From: Fibrobacterota bacterium
GTDB lineage: Bacteria > Fibrobacterota > Chitinivibrionia > Chitinivibrionales > Chitinispirillaceae
DNA: 17,051 nt
Reading direction: 5' to 3'
Assembly: GCA_023436205.1 (NCBI GenBank)
Contig: JAEZKC010000065.1
Location: 1-17,051 of the forward strand
Part shown: positions 6,091 to 14,103 of the stretch, one piece after another
Layout: each line of letters starts with the position of its first letter
How positions within the stretch are numbered: position 1 is the first letter of the stretch
Translations under genes and position numbers: made by a program
The notes under the pieces: generated by a model
The model's database searches: none
What the model was told of the DNA's origin: nothing
Seen by the model: only the letters and a program-made list of their open reading frames with translations

Positions 6091-7200
6091 TCTTCTGGTG
6101 GCATCAAAAAAATACAGACGATCCATTTCGAGCTTAATCTTGAGCGCTTTTAAGTTTGATGGGGTAGTTCTGTTGATAATGATGAAGGCAGAATTATCAA
6201 TAAATGCATGTAGTAGGCATTCGTGGCCGATGTTTTCAGCCAGATCAAAATCAAGAACCATATCCGGATCTTCTTCGGTGATACTTGCGGCTTCCGGACG
6301 AATGCCTAGCAGAAGCTTTTTTCCAGCTAAAGGCTCAAGTCTGGTGGAAAGTGGTTCTCGAATTCGTATGGAAAGATTACTGGCGGTAAATGTGATACCT
6401 TGATCATTTTTGTCAATGGATCCCTCCAGAAGATTCATGGGTGGGGAGCCTATGAATTTAGCCACAAAGGTGTTTGATGGCCGGTTGTAGACCTCCTCGG
6501 GAGTCCCCAGCTGCTGGATGTAGCCACCCTCAAGCACGGCTATCCGGTCACCCAGGGTCATGGCTTCCACCTGGTCATGGGTGACATACACGGTGGTGAT
6601 GCCCAGTTTGCGCTGGAGCGCTTTGAGTTCCGCGCGCATCTCCGCACGCAGCTTGGCATCGAGGTTTGAAAGCGGTTCATCCATAAGAAACAGCGCGGGA
6701 TTTCTCACGATTGCCCGCCCGATTGCAACCCGCTGGCGTTGTCCGCCCGAAAGCTCTGATGGTTTGCGGTCGAGAAGATTTTCTATTTTGAGTGTACTGG
6801 CCACCTGCTTTACTCTGCTGAGGCGTTCCTGCTTTGAAAGTTTAGTTTTTAGATTGGTAAGGGGAAACTCTATGTTCTTCTCTATTGTCATGTGAGGATA
6901 GAGTGCATAGCTCTGGAAAACAAATGAGATATCCCGTTCGAAAGGCGGGAGGAAGATTCCGTTGCCACTGTCAGCCACCGCTTTACCCGCGAAAAGGATC
7001 GCTCCGCTCGTGGGTTTTTCAAGCCCGGCGATCAAGTTGAGGGTGGTGCTTTTTCCGCAGCCGGAAGGTCCAAGCAGCACAAAGAACTCTCCGGGAGTGA
7101 TGGTGAGGTCGAGTGTCTTGAGCACCTCCACTTCACCTCTGAAACTGCGAAACTTCTTTGAAACTCCCCGTAACGTGATCTCCGTCGCGGCTGTGGGCAT
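6070..7200 (-). CDS. Sugar ABC transporter ATP-binding protein (MalK/UgpC type)
   Basis: A 376-aa ATPase that powers the CUT1 importer encoded upstream. All nucleotide-binding motifs are intact: Walker A GPSGCGKST at 44-52, Q-loop Gln96, signature LSGGQ at 150-154, Walker B FLMDEP at 171-176, D-loop SNLDAK, and switch His208 in VTHDQ. Residues from about 240 to the end form the OB-type regulatory domain of MalK/UgpC proteins (GSPPMNL near 251, GIRPE near 299), and the length is normal. The start ATG 7200 has AGGGAG upstream. It is separated from the permease gene by 158 bases holding two REP-like elements, yet faces the same way. The last codons (LLIFD) coincide with a low-complexity repeat, so the original C-terminus may have been slightly altered. 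Confidence 0.95.
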   Translation of the reverse strand: MPTAATEITLRGVSKKFRSFRGEVEVLKTLDLTITPGEFFVLLGPSGCGKSTTLNLIAGLEKPTSGAILFAGKAVADSGNGIFLPPFERDISFVFQSYALYPHMTIEKNIEFPLTNLKTKLSKQERLSRVKQVASTLKIENLLDRKPSELSGGQRQRVAIGRAIVRNPALFLMDEPLSNLDAKLRAEMRAELKALQRKLGITTVYVTHDQVEAMTLGDRIAVLEGGYIQQLGTPEEVYNRPSNTFVAKFIGSPPMNLLEGSIDKNDQGITFTASNLSIRIREPLSTRLEPLAGKKLLLGIRPEAASITEEDPDMVLDFDLAENIGHECLLHAFIDNSAFIIINRTTPSNLKALKIKLEMDRLYFFDATRRELLIFD

Positions 7201-7234
7201 TTGTGAACTCCCTTTATGGCAAAATGATTCCGTT

Positions 7235-7271
7235 CATGTCGAGAATAGTCTTGGTAGTCGAAGCATAACTT
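7235..7271. repeat. REP-like interspersed element, copy 1
   Basis: It starts with CATG and ends with AGTCGAAGCATAACTT (7256-7271). That 16-base end is identical in the second copy at 7332-7347. Read on the minus strand it resembles the widespread 'ATGCTTCGACTnCGCTCAGCATG' intergenic family. Confidence 0.65.
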
Positions 7272-7311
7272 CTATATATTATTGTATGTATATCGCATAT
7301 CTGACTCCGCA

Positions 7312-7347
7312 CATGCTGAGCGTAGTTTCGAAGTCGAAGCATAACTT
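7312..7347. repeat. REP-like interspersed element, copy 2
   Basis: CATGCTGAGCGTAGTTTCG followed by AGTCGAAGCATAACTT. It carries the same end as copy 1 and a more complete CATGCTGAGCG head. Both copies lie between the second permease gene and the ATPase gene of the importer operon. Confidence 0.7.
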
Positions 7348-7358
7348 TTCATCACACA

Positions 7359-8186
7359 TCAATTCTTTACCGATCCGCTCATCAGCCCGCTCACGATATA
7401 GCGTTGAAACACCAGTGTCAGCACTACCAGTGGAATGGTGGCCACCGCCGATGCCGCCATGAGGTTTCCCCAGGGTATCTCTCCATGAATCCCCTGGAAA
7501 AGTGCGATCCCCACAGGGATGGTCTGGGCTGTGTAGTCTATGGTTAGCATCAGTGCAAAGAGAAACTCGTTAAAGCTCATGATAAATACAAGAAGAAAGG
7601 AGGAGAAAATCCCCGGGAGTGCAAGAGGTAGAATTATTCGAAACAGCGTCTTCGCTCTTCCGCATCCGTCAACTAGAGAGGCCTTGTCAAGATCGACCGG
7701 GATCTGAGAGAAATAGCTCATGTTTATCCACAGGGCGATTGGTGTGGTCCATGCCGTATAGGGGAGTATAAGCGCAGTATGTGTATTGGTGAGCCCAAGT
7801 GACGAAAAGAGTTGGAAAAGATACCCCACGATACTTATCTGGGGAAACATCGACATGGCCAGAACTGCAAGCGGAATGATAATTCTTCCGGGAAAGCGAA
7901 AACGGGAAACCGCGTAGCCGGCAAGGCTTGTGATAAGAGTGACTGCCGCAGCAGTAAAGATCGATACGATAAGTGAATTGACAAGGTAACTTGGAAAGTG
8001 CAGGGAATCTGATGTGAGCACCTCAAAATAGTTTTTAAAGGTCAAGGTATAGTCCCCTGATATCAGAAAGTCCGGTCTGTTTGAAAATGACACCACGAGC
8101 ATCCAGATGAAGGGGGTAAGTGTAAAGAGTAGAAGGGCTGTTGAACCAAATAGGATCATCAGGATGGTTACATTCTTCTCCCGCAT
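7359..8186 (-). CDS. Sugar ABC transporter permease (MalG/UgpE type)
   Basis: A 275-aa inner-membrane permease with about six membrane segments (roughly 8-33, 69-92, 102-124, 137-156, 187-211, 243-260). The EAA loop that docks the ATPase is at 164-191 (VDLDKASLVDGCGRAKTLF followed by RIILPLALPG). The C-terminal QRYIVSGLMSGSVKN is characteristic of the MalG/UgpE class. I prefer the ATG at 8186, one base after the stop of the partner permease, with a GGGGA site; an in-frame start at 8228 would overlap the partner and add a non-hydrophobic tail. The tight coupling suggests translational coupling of the two permeases. Confidence 0.93.
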   Translation of the reverse strand: MREKNVTILMILFGSTALLLFTLTPFIWMLVVSFSNRPDFLISGDYTLTFKNYFEVLTSDSLHFPSYLVNSLIVSIFTAAAVTLITSLAGYAVSRFRFPGRIIIPLAVLAMSMFPQISIVGYLFQLFSSLGLTNTHTALILPYTAWTTPIALWINMSYFSQIPVDLDKASLVDGCGRAKTLFRIILPLALPGIFSSFLLVFIMSFNEFLFALMLTIDYTAQTIPVGIALFQGIHGEIPWGNLMAASAVATIPLVVLTLVFQRYIVSGLMSGSVKN

Positions 8187-8187
8187 G

Positions 8188-9093
8188 CTATTTCCCCAGA
8201 CTGGAACTGAATTTACCGCTTCGCACATAGAACAGCGTTACTGCAAAAGATAAGACAAACATGATAACCGATACTGCTGCTCCCTGGCCGAACTGGTCAT
8301 TGTTGAAATATTTGAATCCCAAATAAGAAAGCGTCTGGGTGCTTCCCCCCGGACCTCCTCCGGTGAGCACATACACCAGGTCAAACACCCTTACAGAGTC
8401 AATTGTCCTGAAGATGAGTGCCACCACTATTACAGGTGCAAGCAGGGGAAGGGTAATCTTTGTGAAGCGGCGAATCATACCCGCACCGTCGACTTTCGCC
8501 TGAAGGTAAATATCTTGTGGGATAGCCTGCAGCCCGGCAAGAAGGATTATGACTACAAATGGAGTGGTTTTCCAGACATCTGCGATGACAATGGCCCAGA
8601 ATGCGCTGGCGGTGCTGCCAAGCCAGTTGATATTCGATGAACTCAGGCCGGTGCTTGTTAAGAGATGATTTATAACTCCGTAACTGTATTGATACATGAG
8701 CTGCCAAATTCTTCCCGCGATCACCGTGGGAATGGCCCAGGGGATTAAAACTGCTGCTCTGAGATAGCCGCGAGCGAAGAATTTTTCATTGAGTAACAGC
8801 GCAAAGAGGAGCCCCAGGGATGTTTCCAGAACAACGGCAACTGCAGTGAATGCAAAGGTAAAGGCGGTGGCCCTCCAGAATGCTCCTGAGGAAAGCTGAT
8901 GCGTGTAGTTTTGCAGACCGATGAATTTTTTGGGCAGGAATGCCACATTTCTGAAAAGGCTTTCGTAGGTGGTGCCCGCTATCGGTACAAGAATGAATGA
9001 AACGGTGATGATCAGCACCGGAGCCAGAAACAGCAGGGCGGTGATGATCTCACGCTTGTCATAGACATCCCAGAATCTGTCATTTTTGCTCAT
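8188..9093 (-). CDS. Sugar ABC transporter permease (MalF/UgpA type)
   Basis: A 301-aa permease when started at ATG 9093; a TTG at 9102 would add three residues and sits closer to the AGGGA sequence, so the start is uncertain. Six membrane segments are evident (about 17-40, 76-101, 112-135, 164-190, 219-231, 270-290). The EAA loop lies at about 196-220 (YLQAKVDGAGMIRRFTKITL followed by PLLAP). The LTGGGPGGSTQTL motif before the last helix is typical of MalF/UgpA permeases. The gene overlaps the end of the binding-protein gene by 14 bases and leads into the second permease with a one-base gap, so the three are one operon. Confidence 0.93.
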   Translation of the reverse strand: MSKNDRFWDVYDKREIITALLFLAPVLIITVSFILVPIAGTTYESLFRNVAFLPKKFIGLQNYTHQLSSGAFWRATAFTFAFTAVAVVLETSLGLLFALLLNEKFFARGYLRAAVLIPWAIPTVIAGRIWQLMYQYSYGVINHLLTSTGLSSSNINWLGSTASAFWAIVIADVWKTTPFVVIILLAGLQAIPQDIYLQAKVDGAGMIRRFTKITLPLLAPVIVVALIFRTIDSVRVFDLVYVLTGGGPGGSTQTLSYLGFKYFNNDQFGQGAAVSVIMFVLSFAVTLFYVRSGKFSSSLGK

Positions 9094-10366
9094 AAGTGGC
9101 AATAATCCCTGTTATTTCCCTGTCCGCATTCTCCAGTGCATCCTCAGGTTTGATTTGACCGGCAATGCTTGCGTTCAGCTGTTTCTGCAACACTTGAGAG
9201 ATTTCCGAATAGTAGGGGACCAGCGGTCGTGGTATGGCGTTTACAAAAACAGGTCTGAGTTCCTGCAGGTGAGGTGCAGCTTGCAGTATCACTTTATCGC
9301 TGTAGAGATCCTCTCTTCCCGGGTTCCATCCAAGCTTAAGGACCATGTCCTTTTGTGTTTCATAGGAGGTCAGGTATGAGAGGAACTTGACAGCCTCATC
9401 TGGCATGTCGGTGTAGGCGGAAACCACTGCGTGCCATCCTCCCAGAGTGGCCGCGCTCTGATGATCATCGAAAGCGGGCAGGGGAGCGATTCCCACCTTT
9501 CCTTTCACGGCGGATTCATCGCTGTTGTGAAGTCCCCATGCGTAGGGCCAGTTGCGTTCGAAAAGAGCATTGCCAGCCTGGAATGTCATGCGTACCTCTT
9601 CCTCTTTCATATCGGTAAAGGTGTTCGGCGGGGAAACGTGATGCTCATGGATAAGTGCCCTCATGAAGTTGAGGGCCAGAGCGTTCTGAGTGCTGTTTAC
9701 AATAGATTTTTTCTGATCGAGGAACCCTCCTCCTGCTGAAGCGAAGCTTTCCAGAGCATTACAGATTAGTCCCTCATACTGCGCCCCCTGCCACACGTAT
9801 CCCCAGAAGTCTTTGTTCGTCTTTCGTTCCTTTTCCTGTATCTCTCTGCTCATCGTGAGCAGCTCTTCCCATGTTTGCGGAGGAGCACTGTAGCCGTATT
9901 TTTGCAGAAGATCTTTTCTATAGTAAAGCAGACCGCCATCGATGTAGAGCGGCAGACCAATCAGGGATCCGTTGTAGGAATCGGCCAGAGACAGCACGCG
10001 ATTGAAAAATGGTGCTGTATCGACTTTGTAGTCGTCAAGCGGCAGAAGCCATCCGGAGGCGGCGAGCTGTCCGATCCAGGCAACATCCACAAGCATCACG
10101 TCGGGGTCTTTGCGTTTGCCCCTGAGAGAGAAGATGATGCTCTGCTTGCGCTGGTCGGTATCGGTAGTCTGACGTATGAGTTTTACAGGGGTGCCGGTCT
10201 CTTTCTGGAACTGTTCGACCGCTTTCTCCCAGTAGGCAATTTCGTTTGGCGCCCCTCCCACCATAAGTGAGAGTTCCTTTTCTCCGCCGCAGCCCCAGAA
10301 GAGTGCCGAAAGTAGTGTTGACAAAAATAAAAAGTGGTAACAGCCTGGCAAATGGAGTGATTTCAT
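9080..10366 (-). CDS. Sugar ABC transporter substrate-binding lipoprotein
   Basis: A 428-aa family-1 extracellular solute-binding protein. The signal peptide ends at a lipobox-like FWGC with Cys26, so the protein is membrane-anchored. Typical features follow: the N-lobe opening LSLMVGGAPNEIAYWEKAVE, the DVMLVDVAWIGQLAASGWLLPLD segment split around residues 90-112, GLPLYIDGGLLYYRKDLL near 138-155, FERNWPYAWG near 273-282, and GGWHAVVSAY near 306-315. It should bind an oligosaccharide or polyol for the CUT1 permeases encoded next; the ligand is not predictable here. ATG 10366 has GGAG eight bases upstream. No glycosidase or regulator gene lies nearby. Confidence 0.93.
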   Translation of the reverse strand: MKSLHLPGCYHFLFLSTLLSALFWGCGGEKELSLMVGGAPNEIAYWEKAVEQFQKETGTPVKLIRQTTDTDQRKQSIIFSLRGKRKDPDVMLVDVAWIGQLAASGWLLPLDDYKVDTAPFFNRVLSLADSYNGSLIGLPLYIDGGLLYYRKDLLQKYGYSAPPQTWEELLTMSREIQEKERKTNKDFWGYVWQGAQYEGLICNALESFASAGGGFLDQKKSIVNSTQNALALNFMRALIHEHHVSPPNTFTDMKEEEVRMTFQAGNALFERNWPYAWGLHNSDESAVKGKVGIAPLPAFDDHQSAATLGGWHAVVSAYTDMPDEAVKFLSYLTSYETQKDMVLKLGWNPGREDLYSDKVILQAAPHLQELRPVFVNAIPRPLVPYYSEISQVLQKQLNASIAGQIKPEDALENADREITGIIATYEQK

Positions 10367-10672
10367 CCTGCCGCTCCGGAAGATTGAAGTTGAAAAGGGT
10401 ATATTTTAAAAGAGTTAAATGTGGAGGGAAAAGTCAAAGGAAAAATGACTTGTTACTGATAAGTGTGCTCCGGAGCCTTTCATGCCAGGCCTTTGGTTTG
10501 CATACAGATCGCACAACTAGTGAAGTATGTCATAAAAATCGTGGTCACCGAACTCCGATGACTATCTTCGAGAGAGCCACAGTGAGGGAGATGTTGCTGG
10601 TGGCCTGTAAGGCGTCTTCGCCGTTAGTAAAAATACTGGCCGCATAGCTATTAAACAGGTAGTGCGGTTCGG
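10367..10672. other. Intergenic region upstream of the importer operon, with dispersed repeat
   Basis: It holds the leader and promoter region of the importer operon (no unambiguous sigma70 boxes picked out by eye), a CTCCGGAG palindrome near 10468-10475, and copy B of the 74-base repeat. The plus-strand frame 10267-10647 crosses the binding-protein start and is not credible as a gene. Confidence 0.5.
10550..10623 (+). repeat. Degenerate 74-base dispersed repeat, copy B
   Basis: Gap-free partner of 5642-5715, with identical ends GAACTCCGAT and AGGCGTCTTCGCCG. From the ATG at 10558 it encodes MTIFERATVREMLLVACKAS then SP. This matches copy A at M, F, A, RE, LV and ASSP, with conservative changes between. 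Like copy A it lies upstream of a minus-strand gene for an exported protein. Confidence 0.75.
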
Positions 10673-10927
10673 TTATCCCATTCTCCGTTCCAATTGTTTG
10701 ATACGCTGTTCAAGTTGTTGATTTTTCAATTCAAGCACTTGGATTTTATGCACAGACTGCTGAATCTTTCCCTCATACAGTTGAATCTTCTGCTCTTGTT
10801 GCTGAATCTTCTGCACATTCTCCCAGTTTCTCTGCTCATCACCCCGCTTGGCACTCTCAAGCTCCTCTTTGAAAAACTCCCTCAGGACTTCCTCCAGCAT
10901 CTTGTTGCTCTCTTCATCCAGTTCCAA
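10673..10927 (-). CDS. Coiled-coil C-terminal fragment of the broken Rpn gene
   Basis: An open frame of up to 84 codons; the first start is TTG 10927 and the first ATG is at 10900 with only a weak purine-rich site. After a helical part (MLEEVLREFFKEELESAKRG) it contains six unbroken seven-residue units at about residues 39-80 (QKIQQQE, QKIQLYE, GKIQQSV, HKIQVLE, LKNQQLE, QRIKQLE). This is a near-ideal heptad coiled coil encoded by 21-base units. It is the degenerate gene's 3' part. Whether it is still translated as a separate small protein is unknown. Confidence 0.4.
   Translation of the reverse strand: MELDEESNKMLEEVLREFFKEELESAKRGDEQRNWENVQKIQQQEQKIQLYEGKIQQSVHKIQVLELKNQQLEQRIKQLERRMG
10688..10813 (-). 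repeat. Six 21-base units encoding a heptad coiled coil
   Basis: Six consecutive seven-codon units share the K-I-Q pattern at fixed positions with no register shift. The bases are diverged but the amino-acid pattern is kept. Confidence 0.6.
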
Positions 10928-11468
10928 TCACAACACCTCTGATAATTTTTATAATATCCGGAATCATCTTTTGAGGAGCTTAAATAGCCCTTGGCCTCGG
11001 ACTCTCCATTAAGCTCCCTGAATATTACGGCTATCTCGCCCAGTTTCTTTGGCAGCTGAGGGTGGTGAATGTGTTTGAGAGTCAGAAGCAGAATTCTAAG
11101 GTAGGGTATACCGGTTATGCGTTCATCAGGCATTTTTGAGAGATTGAAAACTGCGGCTGATTTACGGCTGAATCCTTCCTTTACAAGCAGATCGTGGGGA
11201 TGATTCATGATGGCGCCTCCCTTGTGGCTAAGTTAAGATATATCGCAGGAGGTGTGTGGATTGCAAAAAAAAGGTGGCCTAGGGGCAGGGTGATATTACG
11301 AGAGAAAGGCTTTGGTTCCTTCTTCCAGGGGCGTTTCAGTGTAGAATGTTGCGGTCTTGTCTATCTTAACCATCGGGTATGCTTTTCTGCTCACAATTCA
11401 GCACAGTGCCCTCATGATGAACTGGTGTACATTTCTTTTCTATCTTCGCTTTCAGTTTACCTGTCGCC

Positions 11469-11487
11469 CTGGGTCTTGTAAACCCAG
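11469..11487. promoter_or_regulatory. Palindrome abutting the cmk promoter
   Basis: CTGGGT and ACCCAG are perfect 6-base arms around seven bases. The right arm ends one base before the -35 hexamer, a position suitable for a regulator, though it may be chance. Confidence 0.3.
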
Positions 11488-11516
11488 TTGACCTTTCCCA
11501 GATCATTATATATATT
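11488..11516 (+). promoter_or_regulatory. Sigma70-type promoter for cmk-rpsA
   Basis: TTGACC (11488-11493), a 17-base spacer and TATATT (11511-11516) form a near-consensus promoter. It lies about 50 bases before the cmk start, correctly oriented for the operon. Confidence 0.65.
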
Positions 11517-11566
11517 AGAATATTTCTTCCTGAAAAATCGACACAATTTCGTTTACAGGTGAAAGC

Positions 11567-12250
11567 GTGATCATAGCCATCGACGGGCCTGCCGGTTCAG
11601 GCAAAAGTTCGACTGCCAAAGCGGTTGCTGCCAGACTGGGAATCGTCTATCTGGACACTGGGGCCATGTACAGGGCCATAACCCTCAAGGGTTTGCGCAA
11701 AGGCATTCCGTTTAGCGATGATGCAGCTCTGGAAAAGATCATGCAGGAAACCCGTATCACTTTCGAAGGAACACCTCCCGATACGAAGATTTTCATGGAC
11801 GGGGAGGATGTTTCCCAGATCATTCGCGGTGATGAGGTGACTAAAAACGTTTCCGATTACTGTGCCCGCGGTGTGGTACGCAAATCGCTCGTTGATCAGC
11901 AGCGGCTCATCGCCTCCGGTCGGTCAGTTGTTGCCGATGGTCGCGATATCGGAACCGTGGTTTTCCCCAAAGCCGATCTGAAAATATTCATGGTGGCATC
12001 GGTTGAAGAGAGAGCCCGCAGGCGCCAGAAGGATTTTGCCTCCATGGGAGTGCAGAAGTCGCTTGAGGAGCTTGCGGAAGACATAAAGATTCGTGATCAC
12101 AAGGATTCCACCAGGGCAAACAGCCCGCTTCTAAAGGCGCAAGACGCCCTCGAAATGGACACTACCGGGATGACCCTGGAGGAGCAGATAAATTTTATTG
12201 TGCAAAAAGCAACCGAGTTTCTCAATAACGGGAATACCCGGACTCTTTAA
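11567..12250 (+). CDS. cmk: Cytidylate kinase
   Basis: A 227-aa cytoplasmic enzyme that phosphorylates CMP and dCMP with ATP in pyrimidine nucleotide supply. The start is GTG 11567, with AGGTG five bases before it. The P-loop GPAGSGKSS is at 7-15, followed by YLDTGAMYRA at about 29-38, the CMP-kinase landmark. RSVVADGRDIGTVVFP lies near 119-134, and the lid with arginines ERARRRQKDF near 148-157 and IRDHKDSTRANSPL near 171-184. Length is normal for the bacterial type. It precedes rpsA by 46 bases, a widely conserved neighbourhood, and probably shares the promoter at 11488. Confidence 0.97.
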   Translation: MIIAIDGPAGSGKSSTAKAVAARLGIVYLDTGAMYRAITLKGLRKGIPFSDDAALEKIMQETRITFEGTPPDTKIFMDGEDVSQIIRGDEVTKNVSDYCARGVVRKSLVDQQRLIASGRSVVADGRDIGTVVFPKADLKIFMVASVEERARRRQKDFASMGVQKSLEELAEDIKIRDHKDSTRANSPLLKAQDALEMDTTGMTLEEQINFIVQKATEFLNNGNTRTL

Positions 12251-12263
12251 TAGTATCTATTAA
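12247..12263. other. AT-rich perfect palindrome overlapping the cmk stop codon
   Basis: TTAATAG-TAT-CTATTAA: 7-base perfect arms, with the cmk TAA inside the left arm. As RNA it would form a small weak hairpin in the cmk-rpsA spacer and could tune processing or translation of rpsA. Confidence 0.5.
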
Positions 12264-12296
12264 CCCTAACCAAAAGTTACAGGAGTCAGAACCAAT

Positions 12297-14075
12297 ATGA
12301 CGGATTCTGAAATGAAGCCCCGCACCGGGGTTGATGCCTCTGGAAATGCAGTCGATCTCTCGGATTTCGAGGAGAGCTATTACAGACCGGGACAGGTCGA
12401 AGAGATTCTTCAGGATTACGACAAGTCTCTTGAAGGCATCGAAGAGGGCCAGGTTGTCAAAGGCAAAATTCTGCGTATCAACGAGAAGGAAGTCATCGTT
12501 GACGTGAATTTCAAGTCCGAAGGCATTATCCCTATTTCTGAGTTTAAAAATGTTCAGGATTTCAAACCCGGTGACGAGATCGATGTCTACCTCGAACAGG
12601 TGGAAGACAGCGAAGGGCAGATTATCCTCTCCAAGTCCCGTGCAGATTTTCTCAAAGTCTGGGACAGAATTTACGAATCTTACGAAAATCAGGAAACTGT
12701 CGAAGGCCGTCTGGTCCGCCGGATCAAGGGCGGTGTGGTGGTCGATCTGTTTGGGGTCGATGCGTTCCTGCCCGGTTCTCAGATCGATCTTCGCCAGATC
12801 CCCGACATGGACGCCATCATTGGCCAGTCCTTCAAGTTCCGTGTTATAAAGGTGAACAAGGCTCGCCGCAACATCGTGGTTTCCCGCAGAGTTATCCTCG
12901 AAGAGGACCGTTCAGCAATGCGCGAAAAGATCCTTGCCGAGCTGGAAAAGAGCCAGGTTCGCGAAGGTACAGTCAAGAACATCACCGATTTCGGAGCATT
13001 TATCGATCTTGGCGGTGTCGACGGACTTCTGCATATCACCGACATGTCCTGGGGCCGTGTCAACCATCCTTCTGAGATCGTTGCCCTGGGCGACAAGCTC
13101 AAGGTCAAGGTTCTCGATTTCAACGAAAACAAAGAGCGTATCTCTCTGGGGCTCAAGCAGCTCACCGAACATCCATGGAAGGGAATCGAGGAGAAGTATC
13201 CCGAAGGTTCCAAGGTTCGCGGAAAGATCGTTTCCATCACCGATTACGGTGCTTTCATGGAACTGGAGAAGGGTATCGAGGGTCTTATCCATATTTCCGA
13301 AATGTCCTGGACCCAGCATATCAAGCATCCTTCCAAGATTGTCGGAATCGGCGACATTGTGGAAGCTGTGGTGCTCAAGATCGACAAGGAAAGCCAGAAG
13401 ATTTCCCTGGGATTCAAGCAGCTTGAACCCGATCCGTGGGAAAATGTTCCCGCTGAATTCCCGGTTGGTACCAATGTAAAGGGTAAGGTTCGCAACATCG
13501 CTGCTTTCGGTGCCTTTGTGGAACTGAAGGAAGGTGTTGACGGTCTGATCCATATTTCCGATATGTCCTGGACCAAGAAGATCAACCACCCCGGTGAAGT
13601 GCTCAAGAAGGGCGACACACTGGAAGTCAAGGTTCTCGATATCGATCAGGAGAAGCGTCGTATTTCTCTGGGTATCAAGCAGCTTTCTGACGACCCCTGG
13701 GCTGATCTGGCAAAGTCCTTCACCGTGGGAACAGAATTTCCTGAGTGTGAAGTAGCCAGGATTCTCGATCGCGGCATGGTTGTAAACATTAACGCCGATG
13801 TTGAAGGGTTCATTCCTCTCAACCAGCTTGGAGAAGATGTGAACCATCCTTCACGCATTTACAAGATGGGTGACAAGGTTCCTGCCACCGTTATCGAGTT
13901 CGATCTTGAAGGACGTAAAATCGTTCTCAGCATCAGCGAATACTTCAAGAGCAAGGAAAGCAAGCTCTGGGCTGACTACCAGGCCGCTTTTCCTGTCAAG
14001 CCCGCTTCAGAAGTGAAGCCCTCCAAGAAGGAGGAAGAGGGTGAAGGCAGTGAGGGAGAGGCTGCAGCCGAGTAA
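12297..14075 (+). CDS. rpsA: 30S ribosomal protein S1
   Basis: A 592-aa protein with six S1 (OB-fold) RNA-binding repeats at about residues 50-116, 134-199, 219-288, 306-376, 393-463 and 480-548. Repeats 3-5 are the most canonical (DFGAFIDL ... GLLHITDMSW ... NHPSEI). Repeats 1 and 2 are the divergent ribosome-docking type. It binds mRNA and the ribosome during initiation. The tail is lysine then glutamate rich (KKEEEGEGSEGEAAAE). Start ATG 12297 has AGGAG 11 bases upstream, slightly far. Codon use is more GC-rich and regular than in the neighbours, as expected of a highly expressed gene. A clear terminator follows at 14104. Confidence 0.97.
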   Translation: MTDSEMKPRTGVDASGNAVDLSDFEESYYRPGQVEEILQDYDKSLEGIEEGQVVKGKILRINEKEVIVDVNFKSEGIIPISEFKNVQDFKPGDEIDVYLEQVEDSEGQIILSKSRADFLKVWDRIYESYENQETVEGRLVRRIKGGVVVDLFGVDAFLPGSQIDLRQIPDMDAIIGQSFKFRVIKVNKARRNIVVSRRVILEEDRSAMREKILAELEKSQVREGTVKNITDFGAFIDLGGVDGLLHITDMSWGRVNHPSEIVALGDKLKVKVLDFNENKERISLGLKQLTEHPWKGIEEKYPEGSKVRGKIVSITDYGAFMELEKGIEGLIHISEMSWTQHIKHPSKIVGIGDIVEAVVLKIDKESQKISLGFKQLEPDPWENVPAEFPVGTNVKGKVRNIAAFGAFVELKEGVDGLIHISDMSWTKKINHPGEVLKKGDTLEVKVLDIDQEKRRISLGIKQLSDDPWADLAKSFTVGTEFPECEVARILDRGMVVNINADVEGFIPLNQLGEDVNHPSRIYKMGDKVPATVIEFDLEGRKIVLSISEYFKSKESKLWADYQAAFPVKPASEVKPSKKEEEGEGSEGEAAAE

Positions 14076-14103
14076 GCAGTAGATTTAGTTTAGTGAAACA
14101 AGG

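Larger units (their letters stand above)
10673..11208 (-). pseudogene. Rpn-family nuclease gene with deleted core and frameshifts
   Basis: A good ribosome site (GGAGG, seven bases before ATG 11208) leads into MNHPHDLLVKEGFSRKSAAV, the canonical Rpn N-terminus. The sequence then jumps straight to FNLSKMPDERITGIPYLRIL and LLTLKHIHHPQLPKKLGEIA, which in intact family members follows the nuclease domain. The PD-(D/E)XK core, on the order of 150 residues, is therefore missing. After ...ELNGESEAKGYLSS the frame breaks around 10925-10980: the first frame runs to a stop at 10882, while the expected C-terminal sequence resumes in another frame at about 10927. The gene cannot make an active nuclease. 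Together with the pieces at 1-504 it shows Rpn genes being repeatedly inactivated here. Confidence 0.65.
11209..11566. other. Divergent intergenic region between the broken Rpn gene and cmk
   Basis: Contains the promoter and leader of cmk at its right end. The plus-strand frame 11194-11481 has no ribosome site or recognisable domain and overlaps the promoter zone. The left 250 bases show nothing I can name. Confidence 0.55.

Noticed and set aside
12912..13847. Long minus-strand frame of 311 codons inside rpsA
   Set aside because: It is an antisense shadow created by the codon bias and repeats of rpsA; no ribosome site or known domain.
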